From the NCBI GenBank assembly GCA_034231615.1, contig CM067317.1, positions 394,501 through 458,500 on the forward strand: a stretch of 64,000 nt of DNA. The letters run 5' to 3'. Below are positions 31,295 through 43,519 of the stretch, in pieces. This stretch comes from Meghimatium bilineatum (Eukaryota > Mollusca > Gastropoda > Stylommatophora > Philomycidae). Positions within the stretch are counted from its first letter, which is position 1. The number at the start of each line of letters is the position of its first letter. The notes under the pieces are model-generated. The model was given only the letters and a program-made list of their open reading frames with translations. It made no database searches and was not told where the DNA came from. The position numbers were made by a program, and so were the translations under genes.

Positions 31295-34200
31295 TTCTTC
31301 TTCTTCTTCTTTCGTTCACTTGAAACATGTCTATATCTGTAATTCTGTCTCCTGAATAAAACTCACTGTCTTTTGTAGTTCATACAGTGTCCCATAGAGT
31401 TTTGATTCCAGTGTTGTTTCCTCTGGCCAATATGTCTGCCTCAGCGTTTCATGCTCAGAACACTCTTGAAGTATATGTTTGGCACTCTGTGCTGCCTGTC
31501 CACATGTACACATGGTCGTGTTGCCAATCTTGAACTTTGTATACATGTGACTGCGGAGTCAGTTGTGTCTTGTTCTGAGACGTAGAATTATAACTTGTTC
31601 TGATCTGTTCATAATGTGATAATCATCTTGTGTTGGTGTTTGTGGCTTTCTTATTGACTTTATCATCTGTTTTTTCCTATGGTAGGTGATTGGTATATCT
31701 GGTTGATCTTCGGCAGCACCTTCCTTAGCATGTTGGTCTCCTTTTTCATTTCCTGGTATTCCACAGTGAGAGGGTATCCACTGCATAGTTATCCTATACT
31801 GGTAAGACAATTCGCTAAGTAGTTTGTTTTTCAAATCTGTTAGTTTTCCACACTGGAGAGCTTGAAGCACTGACCTTGCATCTGTCAGGAATACCACATG
31901 TTGTAGGTCAGAGTTGGAGTTAAGCAGTTTTTTAGCTGCCACACTAATTGCCTGGATTTTTGCATCATAATTATTGCAGAATTTTCCCGTCGGTGTTCTG
32001 ATTGTATCTCTAGGCTTGTGTGGATATTCTATATATACACACCTGCACCTCCATTCCTCACAGCATTCTGTGCTGACCCATCTGTGTATACTCTGACCCA
32101 TATATCTTGTGGATATTCCTCATCCAGGAAACTGAGGGTGACTGTCCTTCGCTGCACACTGTTCTGTTCGTCCTCGCTTAGTATTCCTTTCACATGGGTC
32201 TGAATGTATATTGGCATTCCGTGCCTTTCACTCCATGGAGTTTATTCTGGTACTGACCTTAAGGGGCTGTCGACTTCAGGTAGGTCTGTAAGTTGCCTAC
32301 GGAGTCGTTTAGCTTGATGGATAAAGCTGCTTCTTTTCAGTCGCCCCATTGCTAGGTTTTGGAATCTTTCCTTCATTGGATGACTTGGCATGCACTGAAA
32401 CTTTTCTACTTGAATTAGTACTTTTGTGTCTATGCGTTCGCCAAGTGTTTGCATTCTTCCCATTTTCTGCATCTCTGCTATGGGTGTTGATTTCATTGCT
32501 TCCAACATTATTCTAAGTGCCTGGTTTTGCACTTTATCTAGATCTTGTAATGTGGTGTTTGATGCAGGACACCACGCAGCTGAACCATATTACAGGTGTG
32601 GTCTTATGCCTTGCTGGTAAACTTTACTGAGTATATTCCCACTGGCTCCCCATGTGGTTCCACTTAGTTTTCTCAGGATACCTAATTTCCTCCTGGCTTT
32701 TGTTGTTGCTTTGTTTATGTGCTGCTTCCATGTCAGCTTATCATCAAAGGTAACTCCGAGGTATGTTGGTTGCTTGTCTTCTTTCAAGAGCTCTCCATCT
32801 CTCTTGATATGACCGGCTTTTTGTTTTGGTGAGAGGGTAAAGAGTGTAGTGCTGCACTTATCTGTGTTAATGCTGACGCACCATCTATTAGCCCATAAGG
32901 TTAGGGCATCGATAGCTCTTTGTATTTGTTTAGTGGCCACTGTCGCATGTTCTTCCGTGCACCAGATCACCAGGTCGTCAGCATACATCGCCACTTTGAT
33001 CCCGTGTGGTAGTTCAGCAACTAGGTCATTGATGAAAATCAAGAAAAGTGTGGGTGACAGGACTCCTCCCTGGGGGACTCCATGACGCAGTAGGACCTTC
33101 TTGCTTTTGTGACCATCTAATTGTACCCTGGCTCTTCTATTATGCAGGTATGCTTTTACCCATTTGTACATTCTTGAGCTAACCCTGAAATTTCGCAATT
33201 TCTTTAGGAGCCCTTCTTTCCAGACCTTATCAAATGCTTTCCAGAGGTCTATCCATGCTGCTAGTACCAGTTTCTTATCTTGTAAGGTATCCTCAAGCTC
33301 TTGGGAGAGGTAGGTTGCCTGATCTTCAGTAGAGTAGCACTGTCTGAAACCTGCTTGCTGTGATACCAGAAGATTTTCACTTTCAAGGTACCACTGCATC
33401 CTAAGATTGATAATGCGCTCCATTGTTTTGCATAGACAGCTTGTGAGGCTGATGGGCCTGTAGTTGGAGACTGTGTTGCCATTTTTTCCTGATTTGAGGA
33501 GAGGTATCATTATTGCTTCTCTCCACGCCTGTGGTACATTACCTGTGGACCAGCTTGTGTTAAAGATCTGCAGCAGCTTTGCTCTTGCTGCAATTCCCAG
33601 GTTTTTAATCATTTCATTGGACACAGCATCAGCTCCAGGGGACTTTTTCATTTTCAATTTGGATATTGCATGTTCCAGTTCTCTCATTGTGATTGGTGCC
33701 TCCATGACTTCAGGTATAGGTTCGTCTTGTCCAATGTTTTGCTGGTTACTCGAACCTCCTGTTGTTTGTCTGGGCTGACTTTGACGTTATTGTCTTCTGC
33801 AAAGGAATCTGCAAAGTAATCAGCTGCATGTTTACCTGTTAAAATGTTTCTATCTTTATAAAGCGTGATCCTGGTATTTCTCCCTGTACCTTCATCATTT
33901 AGTTGTTTTACAAGTTTCCATAATTTCCTAGTATCTCTTTCTAGGTTCAGCGACTCTGTTTTTTCTTTCCAGCTGCTCTGTCTGGCTTGTAACTTGGCTC
34001 TTTGAAATTTAGCCTTCGTTTGCTGATATTTGTTGTGATGTTCTTGGCTAGGTCTGTTCTCGGCCTGTTGTCTAGATGTTCCCATCTCATTTTGCAGCTT
34101 TTCCAGTTCATCATTCCAGTAGGGTTTGTAGTTTTTGCGTGCCCCCCTGGGTATGGCTTTACTAGCAGCATGTAGTATACATCTATTAAATTCACTCACT

Positions 34201-35355
34201 GCTCTATTGATGTCTTTGTCCAAGTCCATGTCCTTAGTTATAACACTGGTTAAATGCTGGTACATTTTCCAGTCTGCCTTCTTATAGTTCCACCTAGTGA
34301 GCGTGCTGCTGTCCTTGGTATATTCATTGTGAATTTCCAGAAATACTGGTCTGTGATCACTACCCCAAAGCTGCTTTCCAACGACACGTGTGATGTTCCA
34401 TTGCAAGCCTGGTGAGTGGAATGCCAGGTCTGGTGTAGAGGTGATGTGCCATGCTCTCGAGTAGAAGGTTGGTGAGTCTGCTGGCTGGTTAATAAGGATG
34501 AGATTATTTTCATCCTGCCAGCTCTCAAGTTCCTCACCTCTCTTGCCGATATGATCGTAGCCCCAGCTCTGAGAGTGGCTGTTGAAGTCACCACACACCA
34601 TAAGTCTCTCTTTGTCTGGAATTGTGTCTAGTGCCAATGGTTTATCATTTGGGCAGTAGTAGTTCAGAAGATGGAATTCTGCACTGTCTGTTTTTAGGTG
34701 GAGCATCTGGTCTTCTGCCCCGTCCATAAATCCTCCAGCTGACATGCGCTGATATTGTTTTTAACTAGTGTCATAATTCCACCCTTTCGCCTGTCCTTTC
34801 GGTCAGATCGGTAGCACTGGTAGCCTCTGATTTTGAAGGCTATGTCGCTGCTGAGGTGTGTTTCTTGGATACAGCATATATTAACTTGTTCTTCACTGAG
34901 GATATTTTCAAGTTCCAATTTTTTGCTGTATCCATCTCTTTTACTGTTGACACCCTCAGCATTCCAGTGTATTATTTTTATTGGTCGTTTGTTTGTTTAA
35001 AAAGTAGCTCTATTCCCTTGCCTCCTGGCTCCTCGGGGCAATTGAGAAGGACTTCCAGTAACTGAGGTTGGGCCCTTTCGAGGTATAGGGCCCGGCACCG
35101 TCCCTGCCTGAACGTCCGCCACAGGGCAGGCACCATAACTGTTATTAGATGCAGACATGTTTCCATTGTGTTTTGTGCGTGGCAACCTGATTATCTGTGC
35201 GCCTTTTGGCTGGTTGCCTCCGTCGTCAGCACTCTGCTTACTTGGGCCGGACTATGGTCCTGCTCGAGTGGGAGTGCCCGACCAGTCTTAGTTTCCAGCC
35301 TCTGATGGCTGAACTAAGCCCCATCACCACTTCAAGGTTCTGGCCTCGATGGGGA
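31295..35355 (-). mobile_element. LINE-A copy 2: near full-length APE-RT-RNase H non-LTR element
   Basis: It is about 4.06 kb, flanked by the perfect 11-bp duplication gttgcgaggat (31284-31294, 35356-35366). Minus-strand order: N-terminal region MSASNNSYGACPVADV from about 35157; AP-type endonuclease 34970-33900 with IIHWNAEG, CCIQETHLSS, VCGDFNSHSQSWGY and GSDHRPV; RT 33705-32590 with ADAVSNEMIK, GVPQGGVLSPTLFL and YADDLVIW; thumb 32590-32240; RNase H 32217-31600 with VRVYTDGSAQNAVR, FLTDARSVLQAL and WIPSHCGIPGNEKGD; Cys/His tail CTCGQ...HILQEC; then a (GAA)n tail at 31295. It resembles Nimb/I-type LINEs. Damage is slight: GAA to TAA after RPHL (about 32590), a GT insertion near 32038, CGA to TGA at 31559, and a frameshift near 34700. 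Confidence 0.9.
32590..33705 (-). pseudogene. LINE-A copy 2 reverse transcriptase frame
   Basis: This is 371 codons of uninterrupted RT. It includes the fingers region (MKKSPGADAVSNEMIKNLG), YRPISLTSCLCKTMERI, QAGFRQCYSTEDQ, motif A AWIDLWKAFDKVW, motif B RHGVPQGGVLSPTLFL, the YADD box at about residue 243, and TYLGVTFDDKLTWKQHI. It ends where the sibling copy at 45 kb has GAA (HLEYGSAAW) and this copy has TAA, so the stop is a point mutation and not the natural end. All catalytic Asp residues are present. Confidence 0.88.
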
Positions 35356-36390
35356 GTTGCGAGGATGACTTCACTGAGAAGGCCTAAGAGATGGTAGCTT
35401 TCTTCCACTGTCGCCTGTACCCTGAGGCTGTCCTCAGGTCTGCCTTTTTTCGAGTGTACAGTCTCTCCCGTCAGGACACCCTCTCGACCACTCGGAAGTC
35501 TTCCTCGTCTAACCGAACTAAGCTTGTTTTTTTCTATCCACCCCCATAGCGCTGTCGTTCGCCATGCCCTGCTTCGTCACCTTCCCCTTCTCCAGTCTGA
35601 CCCCGAGACGCGGTAAGTGTTCTGTAACCCCCCTCTTGTTGCTTACAGACGTGACAAGAACCTCTTGGCACTATCAGATGCAAACGCAGAAAATGCTACA
35701 CTTGTGCGTATGTCACCCAGATCCGGTCTGTCACATTTCTTAAAGCCACCTTCACCATTGAGGAGAGGTTCATATGTGTGTCCCGCAACGTCATCTAAAC
35801 CATCATATGCAAGCGTTGCGCCATGACATATAAGGTGAAACTGGAGGGAGGCTCGCAGACCGATTCTGCGAACATCTGTACGGCATAAAAAAACCATTCG
35901 GGTTTGCCTGTTGACGTCCACTTTAATGGTACGAGCCATCGGGGCGCCCAGGATATTCAGGTTACGGCCATTAAGTCGTGCTTCTCTGAAGACCGGGCCC
36001 GTCTGGCGCTTGAGAACCCGATATGGCACTATTATACATTTACCAATGTAAAGGTGATACATTTACCAATATGGCACTATTAAACCCGACGGCATTAATG
36101 AGTGCCTGTCTCATGTATGACTTTAGTCGATCTATGGTTTCTGTTTTGTCACTTGTTGTCATTTTTGTATTTTCCTTGTCCGGTGTCATTTCGTCTCTTC
36201 CGGTCATAAAAACTACTCATATCAATACGACCGTCGATGTTATTACTGTTCGCTTTCTGTTATCTATTTTATTTTTGTTTCAATTGTCTGTCTTGATAAA
36301 GGCATTTTGGTCGAAACGTCGATTTGTGTGTGTCATTATGTGTGTTATCAAGTATTAGCAAAACTTTATTACCCTTTTCCTAGATCTACA

Positions 36391-36647
36391 TATTCAATTC
36401 ACATCTAACATCTCCGCTACTTCTGCCAACTTTCTTGACATTATTGTCACTATTCATTCCCCCTTACCTCAGCACATCTGTTTACTACAAACCTACTGAT
36501 GTTCATGGATCTACAATTTTTCTTATCCTCCTGCTTGTCGCAACTCTGCCATTCTTTCAGCTTCTTCGCTTTCGTCGCCAATGTAGTGATCATGACAACT
36601 TTCTTGATAAATCCGCTGAAATGATTGATTTCTTTCATTCCCTTCTT
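36391..36647 (+). mobile_element. PLE-0 segment 2
   Basis: It resumes PLE-0 exactly where segment 1 stopped (HIQFTSNISATSANFLDIIV). It continues with frameshifts through the region equivalent to LRRQCSDHDNF and EMIDFFH, and ends at attcccttctt, the target of LINE-A copy 1. Confidence 0.85.
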
Positions 36648-39600
36648 CCCTGCGGGGGATACCGACCCCTACCAGGAGCGTCCACAGGTGGCGGATAGTG
36701 GAAAAGCCTCTTGAGGATAGCTGTGAATAACCCTCTGGGCAAATAAACAGCCGCTGACCAAACGGTGTTGCTGACCACGAGGACGGGGTGGGATATCAGC
36801 GCCTGATATCCCCACTGATATACCCCATGTGTCCATTGACTGGCAGCATCAAAGCGAGTATGAGCCGCTATACGCTCAGGTTGCTGGAGTGGGGTCACTG
36901 ACACCAATCCAGGAACGTGCCAGGGGGGAGGGGAGGGGTATGGATAAGGTTTATGTAGGGTTAGAGGGTTGGGTTGGGTAAATGGGGAATTATGGATATT
37001 AGAACAAGAGAAGGCAATGTTCTTAAATCACCTTCCCTGAGTGAGGGGTGTCTTAGATTACAAGAAATAAACCACAGAGGAGGATAATGAATACCTGGCA
37101 ACAACAAAATTATCCTACGAGAGGGGAACTCTACCTCAAAACCCCAGGCAGATGGTGCTCGTTAACCCTGTTAGGCAAGCTGTCTAGGAGAAGGAAAACT
37201 CCAAAATGAAACCTCCACTGCCATGTGGATAATCCTTGGATGGATAAGGGCTAGGGAAACACATCCTGACTCAAAAGTAAGATGGAAGACGGAGACACTG
37301 GACCGAAAGGTACAAAATAGTCCAGCCATGGCATGACTGCCAAGGCTGAAAGCCACAGTGTCACGCAATGACTTCACATGTCAAATAAAAGGTTACAGAT
37401 GATTTGTTTTGGTGCTTCATCTGTGGAATCACGTCAGGCTGATGAAGTGCCGGGCTCTAAGCCTCGAAGGAGCCCACCCTCAGCGACTGGTGGTACCTCT
37501 GTCTTAATTTGTGAAGCAAGGAAAAGAGATCAGAGGGGAAAAAACTACTGGTTCAAAAAAATCACATATAGATCATGATGCAGACAAAGACAAAAATAAG
37601 CACTTAAAAATATTGCAGTGGAATGCAGAGGGTGTGTACAATAAAAAGACTGCACTTGCAAACCGATTACAGACGGAGGAAATCGACATAGCATGCATAC
37701 AGGAAACACACCTCACAAACAACAATAGATTCAACATCCGAGGATACCAAACATTTCGGAACGATAGAGAAAAGAGACATAAAGGAGGAGTTCTTATACT
37801 TGTGAAAAACAATATCGTTGCCTCTGAAATTCGAGTAGACACAGAAGAACAGGCTGAAATCATTGGAACCTGTCTAACCCTTCCAACTAAAGAGGTCACT
37901 GTATATAACTATTACTGTCCACAAGACAAGAACCTATCGCTACACACAATTAACACAGAAAAAGATAACTGTCTTGTGATTGGTGACTTCAATAGCCACT
38001 CACAGAGTTAGGGATATACAGAACAAGATACTAGAGGAGAAGAAGTGGAAGACTGGCAGTGTGAGGTTAAACTTCAACTACTTAATGAACCTGAAGACCA
38101 CCTAACTTTCTACTCTAGAAGATGGCACACCACCTCAACCCCTGACCTAGCTTTTGCAACAGATGCTTTAGCGAAAATAACATACGGGGAAGTGCTGGAG
38201 CAGTTTGGTGGAAGTGACCATCGTCCCATCAAACTCACCATTGACATTAACCATACCCCTGCTGGCCCCACAACCACACCCAGATGGAACTTCAAGAAAG
38301 AAAACTGGAGTAAGTATGATGACCTGACAGACAAATTCACAAAAACCATAAATCAAAGGATTAAAAATGTGAACAAAACTGCACAACTCCTGGCATCTGC
38401 ACTTCTTCAAGCAGCCAAGCAAACCATACCAAGAGGTGCTAGGAAAAATTACAAACCGTACTGGTCTGACGAGCTCGATGAGTTGGAGAAAGAAGTGTCA
38501 AAGGCCAAAGACACAGCAGAAAAAAGCCCATCCACAGAATACAACATATCACTAAAAGCTGCTGTAGCCAAACTAAGAAAAACGACAATTACAAACACAA
38601 GGAAAAGCTGGCATGAAACAACAGAAAATTTAAACTTCGACAAAGAGGGAAGAAAACTATGGAAAAATAACAAAAATGCTCAACAACGAAGATAACAAAA
38701 CAGCACCAGTAGCTATAGAGAATGGTGGAGATGTACTCACATGAAAGAAGGCTGCAAATCACTTTATACAGCATTACCAAAGTACTGCCTGCCACAAAGT
38801 CGATGAAAATAGGAGAAGAGAAGTAAGAAAAGAACTACGGAAAATCGACAAAGAGATGAGCAAAGATAAACAAGATGTCATGAATATTCCATTCACGATT
38901 AATGAACTAAATGAAGAACTAGCAGTATTAAAACTTAGGAAATCACCTGGCCCTGATGATATACCAAATGAACTGCTAATTCACATCGGACCATCAGCAA
39001 AAAAGATAATAAACATTTTTAACAACTGTTGGGATAGAGGTCTAGTGCCACAGGTGTGGAAAACCCATAATGATACCCATCCACAAGAAAGGCAAACCAA
39101 AAAACAAGGTGGACAGCTATCGCCCAATAAGTCTGACCAGCGGTGTTTGCAAATTAATGGAGCGCCTGGTAAAAAAAAAATGAATGTGGTTCCTAGAAAA
39201 AAATAAAATCCTGCTAAATCAGCAAGTTGGCTTCAGAAAGTGTAGATCAACTGAAGACCAGATTACACTAATTGCCCAGGAAGTAGAGGATGCTTTCCAG
39301 GGAAAAAAGCAGACATCAGTGGTGTGGGTAGATATGGAAAAAGCTTTTGATTGTGTATGGAAAGATGGACTCCTCCTTAAACTACAACAAAACAAAGTGA
39401 CAGGTCGCATGTATTACTGGATAAAACACTACCTGCACAACCGAAAAGCAGCAGTGAAGCTTGAAATGAAGCATAGCAGAAAGAAACTATTTAAGCATGG
39501 AGTACCACAGGGAGGTGTTCTATCACCCCACTCTATTCCTTATATTCATGAATGACATTGACCAAATTATCTTGCGTAAAGTAAATGCTGCAATGTATGC

Positions 39601-41910
39601 AGACGATCAGGCGATATGGTGCAGTGAAGAGAGCGTAGGCACAACAAAAATAAGGTTACAAGAAACTATGGACAATTTGGCCAAGTGGACAGACCAATGG
39701 GCTATGTCTATCAATGCCCAAAAAACTACCTATACCATCTTCAGCATGTCCACCAAACCATAGAAAATCCTACTAACCATAAAAGGTCAAACATTGCCTA
39801 AAGATGAGACACCTACATACCTTGGAGTCACTTTTGATCTAAGACTTACATGGAAACAGCACATAGACAAGTGCCAAACAAAGGTACAATGAGGACAGCA
39901 CTCCTTAACAAATTGGCTGGAACAGATTGGGGTGCAAATGGAAAAATTCTATGTAGAGCATATACAGGTTACGTAAGACCAGCTTTGGAATATGGAATGT
40001 CAGCATGGGGGACTGCAGCAAGAGTAACACTCAAAAGATCTCAAAGATACAAATCCGCAATCTCAGAATTATAACAGGAGGTATGAATACTACCCCAATC
40101 ACAGAAATGGAAACATGCACAGGTTTGCCATCAATGGAAGAAAGAAGAAATGAAAAAATCCTCACACAGTATGCAAAGTTCAAATGTTTGGAGAGTCATC
40201 AAATGAACCAACGACTAAGCAGACCTACAAAAGAGCGACTCAAAAGAGGTAGCTTCCTACACTCCACCAAACAGCTCCAGAAATCACTCACAGATACAGA
40301 CCTACAAAACCTAAAACCACTAAACACCTTTAACACATACCCAACATGGGACAGGAAAAACTTCCCAAGAATTATGGACAATATACCAAGCATTATTTCG
40401 AAAACAGAAACTACTATCATCATCATCATCAGGTGCCATGCCGGGTGGCGTAGGCGGTCATGGCTCTCCACAGCTCTCTGTCCACAGTATTATGTATCAA
40501 AGTCGTTGTTGTTTCTTTGCCGTGCCAGGTTGTCAAACTGTCTAATATTTTCTCACGTTGTCGCCCTCTGTCTCTGGTGCCTTCAATCTTGCCTGTTGTG
40601 ATTATGTTCTCTAAACCTGCCTGTCTCATGAAGTGGCCAAAAAAAGAAGATTGCCTTTTTCTTATATTGTTGATTAAGGTCCGTTTCGCATTTAACTCTT
40701 TTAACACCTCTACATTAGTTTTTCTGGCAGTCCATGGTATTCTCAGCATTCTTCTGTATAACCACATCTCTGTTGCCTCCAATCTCCCACTTTCCAGTTT
40801 GTTTATTGTTCAAGACTCACACCCATATGTTAGTATAGGGGTTATATAGCACTGCAGAACTCTCTTTCTCACCTCTAATGACAAGGTCATATTACACAGT
40901 ATATTTTTCATTTTTCTGAATGTTGTTTTTGCCTGTCCTATTCTGCATCTTATTTCTGTTGAACTTCTTCCATCTGCTGTTATAATACAATACTACATAA
41001 AAGAAACTACTATACAAGTACTAAAGGAGGCAACTAAGAATCACATACAGAAAGCATACCCAAAGGATATATGGACACATGTATATACAGATAGATCAGC
41101 GAAAGAGGCAGTATTAGATGGAGGATCAGGAATATATATAGTAACACCTGATGGAAAAGAAATAGAGAAATCCATACCCACAGGCAAACATTCCACAAAT
41201 TTCAAAGCAGAAATGGAAGCCATAATAGAGGCAGCCAAAATGCTCATGAATTGCTTGCCGAGTCAAAACAGACATGTAGTTTTTCTAACGGATGCAAAGT
41301 CAGTATTGCAGGCATTGAAAGATCCAAAGAACACGAGCATGAATGAACTTACGGCCTGCCTACTACACCTCAGCAGTACTACCAAGGAAACAGTACTGCA
41401 GTGGATCCCAAGTCACTGTGGCATACCTGGAAATGAAAGAGCTGATCTCCTGGCAAGGAAAGGGGGATCACTGGAACAAATAGAAAATGATAATACGTAC
41501 TATGAATGTAAGACCATGTTAAAAGCTGAATATAAGAAAAAGTGGAAGCAAATGCACCCAACTGCAGAACCAAATGACCCCTACCACCAAATGTCACGCA
41601 AGGAACATACCATCATCTTCAGACTACGAACTGGTCACAACAGACTGAGCTGAGAAGTCACATGTTCCGAAAGCTGAAGATTGGTGAGACAGACCTGTGC
41701 AACTGTGGACTGAGCCCAGAGACTGCAGAACACATTCTTCATGCCTGTCAACTCTACCAAGAAGAGAGGGAGAAAATATGGCCTACTGAGACGGCTTTGC
41801 CTTCCGACTTGAGGAGTTCCATGGATGACCTGAAGCGAATCACACAATTCATTGAAGCTATTGGTGCTGTAACCTGATATCTGACTGAAGAACAATGAAG
41901 AAGAAGAAGA
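36648..41910 (+). mobile_element. LINE-A copy 1: long APE-RT-RNase H element with a nested RTE-like insertion
   Basis: It is flanked by attcccttctt (36637-36647) and attcctttctt (41911-41921), one mismatch. There is a GC-rich 5' region (36648-37370). The N-terminal piece SKPRRSPPSATGGTSV is at 37460-37500. The endonuclease is at 37600-38260 (ILQWNAEGVYN, CIQETHL, IGDFNSHSQS followed by a TAG where copy 2 has Trp, GSDHRPIKL). RT is at 38856-40070 with several frameshifts (RKSPGPDDIPNELL, YADDQAIW). RNase H is at 41085-41650 (VYTDRSAKEAV with Arg for Gly, FLTDAKSVLQAL, WIPSHCGIPGNERAD). The Cys/His tail is CNCGLSPETAEHILHAC and the tail is (GAA)n. It is diverged from copy 2, so it is another subfamily. 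Removing the insertion leaves about 4.7 kb. Confidence 0.88.
40418..41002 (-). mobile_element. RTE-like LINE 3' fragment nested in LINE-A copy 1
   Basis: This 585-bp insertion has a perfect 11-bp duplication, gaaactactat (40407-40417, 41003-41013). The minus strand encodes MEATEMWLYRRMLRIPWTA, RKTNVEVLKELN, INNIRKRQSSFFGHFMRQ, and REKILDSLTTWHGK. It ends in an ATG/GAT repeat tail ((ATC)n on plus, 40418-40431). The related fragment at 18470-19190 carries two extra insertions that this one lacks. Confidence 0.88.
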
Positions 41911-41916
41911 ATTCCT

Positions 41917-42140
41917 TTCTTCTTCTTCTTCTGAGTTCAGCAGCTGTGGTCATGTTATATTGTCAGTCCTGTCGTCAGGGCGAAGTCCAGTCTTCTCCAG
42001 GTCAAAGCGGCGGGCACATAGCTTTTGCCTCAAGTCTGTATCCTCTGGCCAGGCCTGCTGTCTCAGATCTTTGTATGTTGGGTAGTCCTGAAGTATGTGT
42101 TCCGGATTTCGTTCCCTGGCAGTGTCCTATCATCACCTTT
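41917..42140 (-). mobile_element. LINE-A 3' terminal fragment, antisense
   Basis: On the minus strand it reads PEHILQDYPTYKDLRQQAWP then EDTDLRQKL and ends in (GAA)n at about 41916-41931, tail to tail with LINE-A copy 1. It is 5' truncated. Confidence 0.75.
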
Positions 42141-42206
42141 TAAACTTGTCTTTATTCTTCATCCACATAACACTACTGTCCGTCGAATCTTGTTCAAGCA
42201 TTATGT
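42141..42206 (+). mobile_element. PLE-0 segment 3
   Basis: It encodes LVFILHPHNTTVRRILFKHY, the RT-endonuclease linker, in register with PLE-inv and with the PLE at 61 kb (FHPHNSTVRRILLKHY). PLE-0 resumes here after the LINE-A insertions, with a short piece lost. Confidence 0.8.
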
Positions 42207-43389
42207 TCTTTCCTAATGGACGCCAATACACTGTTTAGGTTTTTTAGTCTCAATTTTTAGATAGTCACTGTGCATGACAATTCGTTGGTATTCGTTGCTA
42301 CATACAATAACAAACACGGAGGATGGAGATTGAGGGAGTTAAAGCAGTACTTAATTTGTTGATAACTGATACAGCAGCACATTCAGTAATCTCACAGACT
42401 CGCAAAGCATGCTGAGCAAGATAGAAAAGTACATGCTGAGAAAAGAATGGTGGAGCCTATTGAACAACTCAACTATCCTGAGCATTACATGGATATACTT
42501 CACTGGTCATCTGGGGTCAAAGGAAACGAGAGAGCCAATTTATTGGCAGACAATGCTACGATAGACGACACAATGCTGAGAAGAGATAAAACAGACTTAA
42601 TCAATGCATTAATAGATTCATTTCAAGATTAACATGATGCCAGAGAGGTTGAGAACGTACACATACAGAGAATGTCAGAAATTGGTGTATCTAGAGGGGA
42701 GGGATGAAAAAGTAATTTTTTGGAAGGAGCCGAAGATCACGCAATCTTGACCAGGACTCTGGGTCTACACACACTGGGATGGCTACTGGAATGGAGAGCG
42801 GAGCACTTATGGGAGATGCCCCACGTGCTGTGAAGATAGTTTCTAATCAAGAATAACAAATATGTCTCCTGCTAATTGAAACATGACGGTTTGAGTCTTC
42901 CCAAAAATAAACAGGAATCTTCTGTATTTCTACAAAGCAGAAAATGTTCTACCTATTGATAATATGTACTCTACATTCCTTCTGCGTGCTACACACTGGT
43001 GTGGGGGGAGGACTCTCTCAGCGTGTATCGCGCAGAAATAATGAGCGCGCAGTACAAATGTTTGCCGTTTTACTATCTGCACGTTACGGAAGCACAAGAA
43101 AAATAATAGTGCTCTGTACATTGCACAATTGTGGGGTAGTGTGAAATGGAGAAACAATACACACCGTGTCACATCTCTATAGCATCTTATGCAGAATTTA
43201 TGTGGACATCAAGGACAACAACCACAAGCACCATAGTTCACGCTTCTCTCGTTCTTATGCACGATTACATGTCCCAATAAAACTTTATTATTTGTGCCTT
43301 GTATAATATGTGTTTATGTCCTTTTGTACCCTAGCTACGGGTAAATTTCGTTTCACTAAACTTAGCTCCATTTAATGTGTTGGTCTCTA
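42207..43389. mobile_element. Insertion in PLE-0 carrying a LINE-B1 3' fragment and unassigned DNA
   Basis: Positions 42290-42870 on plus match LINE-B1 (SGVKGNERANLLADNATID, RRDKTDLINALIDSFQ) and its 3' end (gtttctaatcaagaataa). From 42871 to 43389 there is no recognised coding sequence; an AATAAA occurs at 43276-43281. I could not resolve a target-site duplication, so the exact ends are approximate. Confidence 0.65.
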
Positions 43390-43519
43390 ATAGGACAGTA
43401 CCCCCTTAGCCAATCTGATTCTGAACCTCGTACCGCTTTCCATGAATTTCCTTTGGTTGCCTATAGGCGTAACAAATATCTTAATGACACCTTGGCTCAC
43501 AGTTACCTTATGTCTTATG
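43390..43519 (+). mobile_element. PLE-0 segment 4
   Basis: It encodes LSQSDSEPRTAFHEFPLVAY and RRNKYLNDTLAHSYL, continuing the linker toward the zinc motif. Confidence 0.8.

Larger units (their letters stand above)
29347..36390 (+). mobile_element. PLE-1: Penelope-like element inserted into PLE-0, itself carrying two LINE insertions
   Basis: It is flanked by the 13-bp duplication tattcaattcaca (29334-29346, 36391-36403). Coding order in its own segments: 29347-30257 has PGESRALKQLRSRNEIVIKP and ADKGSAVVVW (PLE N-terminal RT), then VSVCSCPTEHISDFLD, motif A LLDVCSLYTSIPY, motif B GIAMGTKMGLSYACLFMIHF, and the start of motif C (RYIED). Segment 30998-31294 has YIDDGIGI to LRRLCSCED. Segment 35356-36390 has the zinc-linker (CKRRKCYTC), decayed GIY-YIG sequence (ICKRCAMTYK in place of ICKRCGKQYIG), IQVTAIKSCFSEDRARLALE, and the 3' UTR motif at 36291-36330. 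Net length is about 2.2 kb. Frameshifts are present in RT and the endonuclease. Confidence 0.85.

Noticed and set aside
37438..37480. Possible hammerhead core ctgatga ... cgaag in the 5' part of LINE-A copy 1
   Set aside because: The GAAA box is absent and the sequence is coding there (EVPGSKPRRSPP), conserved with LINE-A copy 2.
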